From contig JALHUC010000489.1 of NCBI GenBank assembly GCA_022865845.1, positions 1-6,081 of the forward strand: a stretch of 6,081 nucleotides of DNA, read 5' to 3'. The notes beneath the pieces are model-generated. The model was not told where the DNA came from. It did not search any database and saw nothing but the letters and a program-made list of their open reading frames with translations. This document shows, in pieces, positions 5,622 to 6,081 of the stretch (position 1 is its first letter; the number at the start of each line of letters is the position of its first letter). The position numbers and the translations under genes are program-made. The DNA comes from a bacterium. Its GTDB lineage: Bacteria; BMS3Abin14.

Positions 5622-5643
5622 TGGCAAACACCCCCGATCATCT
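5569..5643 (+). repeat. 21-bp-arm inverted repeat straddling the trmJ stop codon
   Basis: Bases 5569-5589 pair with 5623-5643 over 21 positions with a single mismatch (5577/5635). The 33-nt loop (5590-5622) holds the last codons and the TAA stop. The left arm is genuine TrmJ coding sequence (MIRGVC region), so the right arm is best seen as an inverted copy of it. In mRNA it would form a very stable hairpin at the end of the operon. It lacks a T-tract and so may serve as a 3'-end stabiliser or a factor-assisted terminator. Confidence 0.8.
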
Positions 5644-5720
5644 GAAGGAGGAATAGGGAAGGAGGGAGGAGGAATTTTATGAATTCCTTCATCCTTCATC
5701 CTTCTTCCTTCCCCCTTCCG
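5644..5720. repeat. Heptad-phased long imperfect hairpin
   Basis: Purine heptads (GAAGGAG, GAATAGG and similar) at 5644-5678 face pyrimidine heptads (CCTTCAT twice, CCTTCTT, CCTTCCC, CCTTCCG) at 5686-5720. The arms 5644-5676 and 5682-5714 can pair over about 33 positions with a 5-nt loop; mismatches and G-U pairs recur roughly every seven bases. It directly follows the trmJ hairpin and can act as the end structure of the operon. Confidence 0.75.
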
Positions 5721-5758
5721 AGAAATACATAAATCAAAATCTGAATTATTTCCCCCAA

Positions 5759-5786
5759 CTCCAAACCTCAAACATCAAACTCCAAA
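5759..5786. repeat. Second-family heptad array (CTCCAAA type)
   Basis: Four 7-bp units lie in phase: CTCCAAA, CCTCAAA, CATCAAA and CTCCAAA. On the minus strand they read GTTTGGA-like. The period is the same as in the GAANNNN arrays but the core differs, and no inverted partner is seen. The surrounding spacer (5721-5893) is AT-rich and holds no gene. Confidence 0.65.
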
Positions 5787-5794
5787 CCTTCTTT

Positions 5795-5807
5795 TTGGTC
5801 TGACCAA
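5795..5807. promoter_or_regulatory. Palindrome TTGGTCTGACCAA, possible GntR/FadR-type operator
   Basis: Perfect 6-1-6 palindrome. The TGGTCTGACCA core fits the TGGT-N3-ACCA pattern bound by FadR-subfamily GntR regulators (FadR, PdhR, LldR types). It lies about 87 bp upstream of the -35 at 5894, so control of that promoter would be from a distance or via looping. Assignment to a regulator family is an inference from the site alone. Confidence 0.4.
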
Positions 5808-5869
5808 TCCCATCTCTGGCTTGTGAAAGTTCGCATTAGTAGTAGGTTTTTGACCATACAATAGCCCTT

Positions 5870-5922
5870 GTGCATTTTTTCTCAAAAAAACACTTGACAC
5901 TGAAGATCTTGCTTGTTATAAA
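5870..5922 (+). promoter_or_regulatory. Strong sigma-70 promoter with A/T-tract upstream element
   Basis: TTGACA (5894-5899), a 17-bp spacer and TATAAA (5917-5922, five of six consensus bases) make an almost ideal promoter. Directly upstream a T-run and an A-run (about 5874-5890) form an inverted repeat bounded by GTG and CAC and fit an UP element. Transcription would begin near 5929, giving a leader of about 50 nt before the ATG at 5978. Confidence 0.85.
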
Positions 5923-5963
5923 TTACACAAGCTCAGAAAACGAAATTACACAGCTTGAAGCTG
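5911..5963 (+). promoter_or_regulatory. Dyad over the -10, direct repeats and RBS-proximal palindrome
   Basis: GCTTGT (5911-5916) and ACAAGC (5927-5932) form a dyad centred on the -10, a usual repressor position. AAATTACACA occurs twice (5920-5929 and 5943-5952), 23 bp apart, close to two helical turns. CAGCTTGAAGCTG (5951-5963) is a perfect 6-1-6 palindrome ending just before the RBS GAGGAGG. Together they suggest transcriptional or leader-level control of the following gene; the regulator is unknown. Confidence 0.4.
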
Positions 5964-5977
5964 AGGAGGTAAACAAA

Positions 5978-6081
5978 ATGACAGAATTCATGATGACAAT
6001 GACTGTAATCGCTCTGGTTTTTGTAGCCGCGACTATCCTGGTAGCTCTGCTGTCCGGAGGGCTTCTTCGGCTGAAGAAGGG
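5978..6081 (+). CDS. Small membrane protein, partial (cut at window end)
   Basis: The first 34 residues are visible. After a short Met-rich start (MTEFMMTMT) comes one hydrophobic segment (about residues 10-30, VIALVFVAATILVALLSGGLL), then basic residues RLKK, so the C-terminal side probably faces the cytoplasm. GAGGAGGT lies 7-8 nt before the ATG and the promoter upstream is nearly consensus, so this should be a well-expressed gene. I do not recognise the family. It could be a single-pass small protein, a subunit of a membrane complex, or the anchor of a longer protein. Confidence 0.7.
   Translation, partial: MTEFMMTMTVIALVFVAATILVALLSGGLLRLKK

Overview
The window looks like ordinary chromosomal DNA of a Gram-negative bacterium, most likely of deltaproteobacterial (Desulfobacterota-like) affinity. 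The reasons are a DnaK with the bacterial [12 protein letters not shown] tail, a PcnB-type poly(A) polymerase in front of a TrmJ-like RNA methyltransferase, an MTH1187-family thiamine-binding protein, consensus sigma-70 promoters and Shine-Dalgarno sites, and moderately GC-rich genes separated by repeat-laden intergenic DNA. The taxonomic placement is an inference from gene style, not from a marker search.

Left part (1-540, all minus strand): a complete tRNA-Arg(CCG) gene (461-537) with encoded CCA is followed by a strong hairpin terminator and then a small stand-alone GIY-YIG nuclease gene (156-371). The 119 bases covering the last 19 nt of the tRNA, the terminator, and the RBS and start codon of the GIY-YIG gene occur twice, exactly, at 1-119 and 361-479. 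The window therefore opens inside a second copy of the same arrangement: a 360-bp tandem unit, an attachment-site-like scar at a tRNA 3' end, or an assembly-graph artefact. The GIY-YIG gene is also bracketed by a perfect 12-bp inverted repeat.

Middle part (540-3440, minus strand): a thiamine-binding family protein (701-1030) has a ribosome binding site overlapped by an 11-bp inverted repeat. Next come a repeat-rich spacer with one doubtful small ORF, and a full-length dnaK (1421-3334) with a clear promoter and a strong terminator. No grpE or dnaJ lies next to dnaK in the window.

Right part (3440-6081, plus strand): divergently from dnaK run pcnB (3644-4915, RNA 3' polyadenylation) and, overlapping it by 38 bp, a TrmJ-like tRNA 2'-O-methyltransferase gene (4878-5621). 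This is a small RNA-metabolism operon. A 21-bp-arm hairpin straddles the trmJ stop codon. After an AT-rich spacer, an almost consensus promoter drives a small single-pass membrane protein that is cut by the window end.

The least expected feature is spread over the intergenic spaces: degenerate arrays with a strict 7-bp period, mostly of the form GAANNNN, each usually facing an inverted TTCNNNN array in register so that the pair can fold into a long imperfect hairpin. They occur at 704-738 (inside the 3' end of the thiamine-binding gene), 1077-1148, 3441-3558 and 5644-5720, with a different heptad family at 5759-5786. I see no classical defence system, CRISPR array or IS element.
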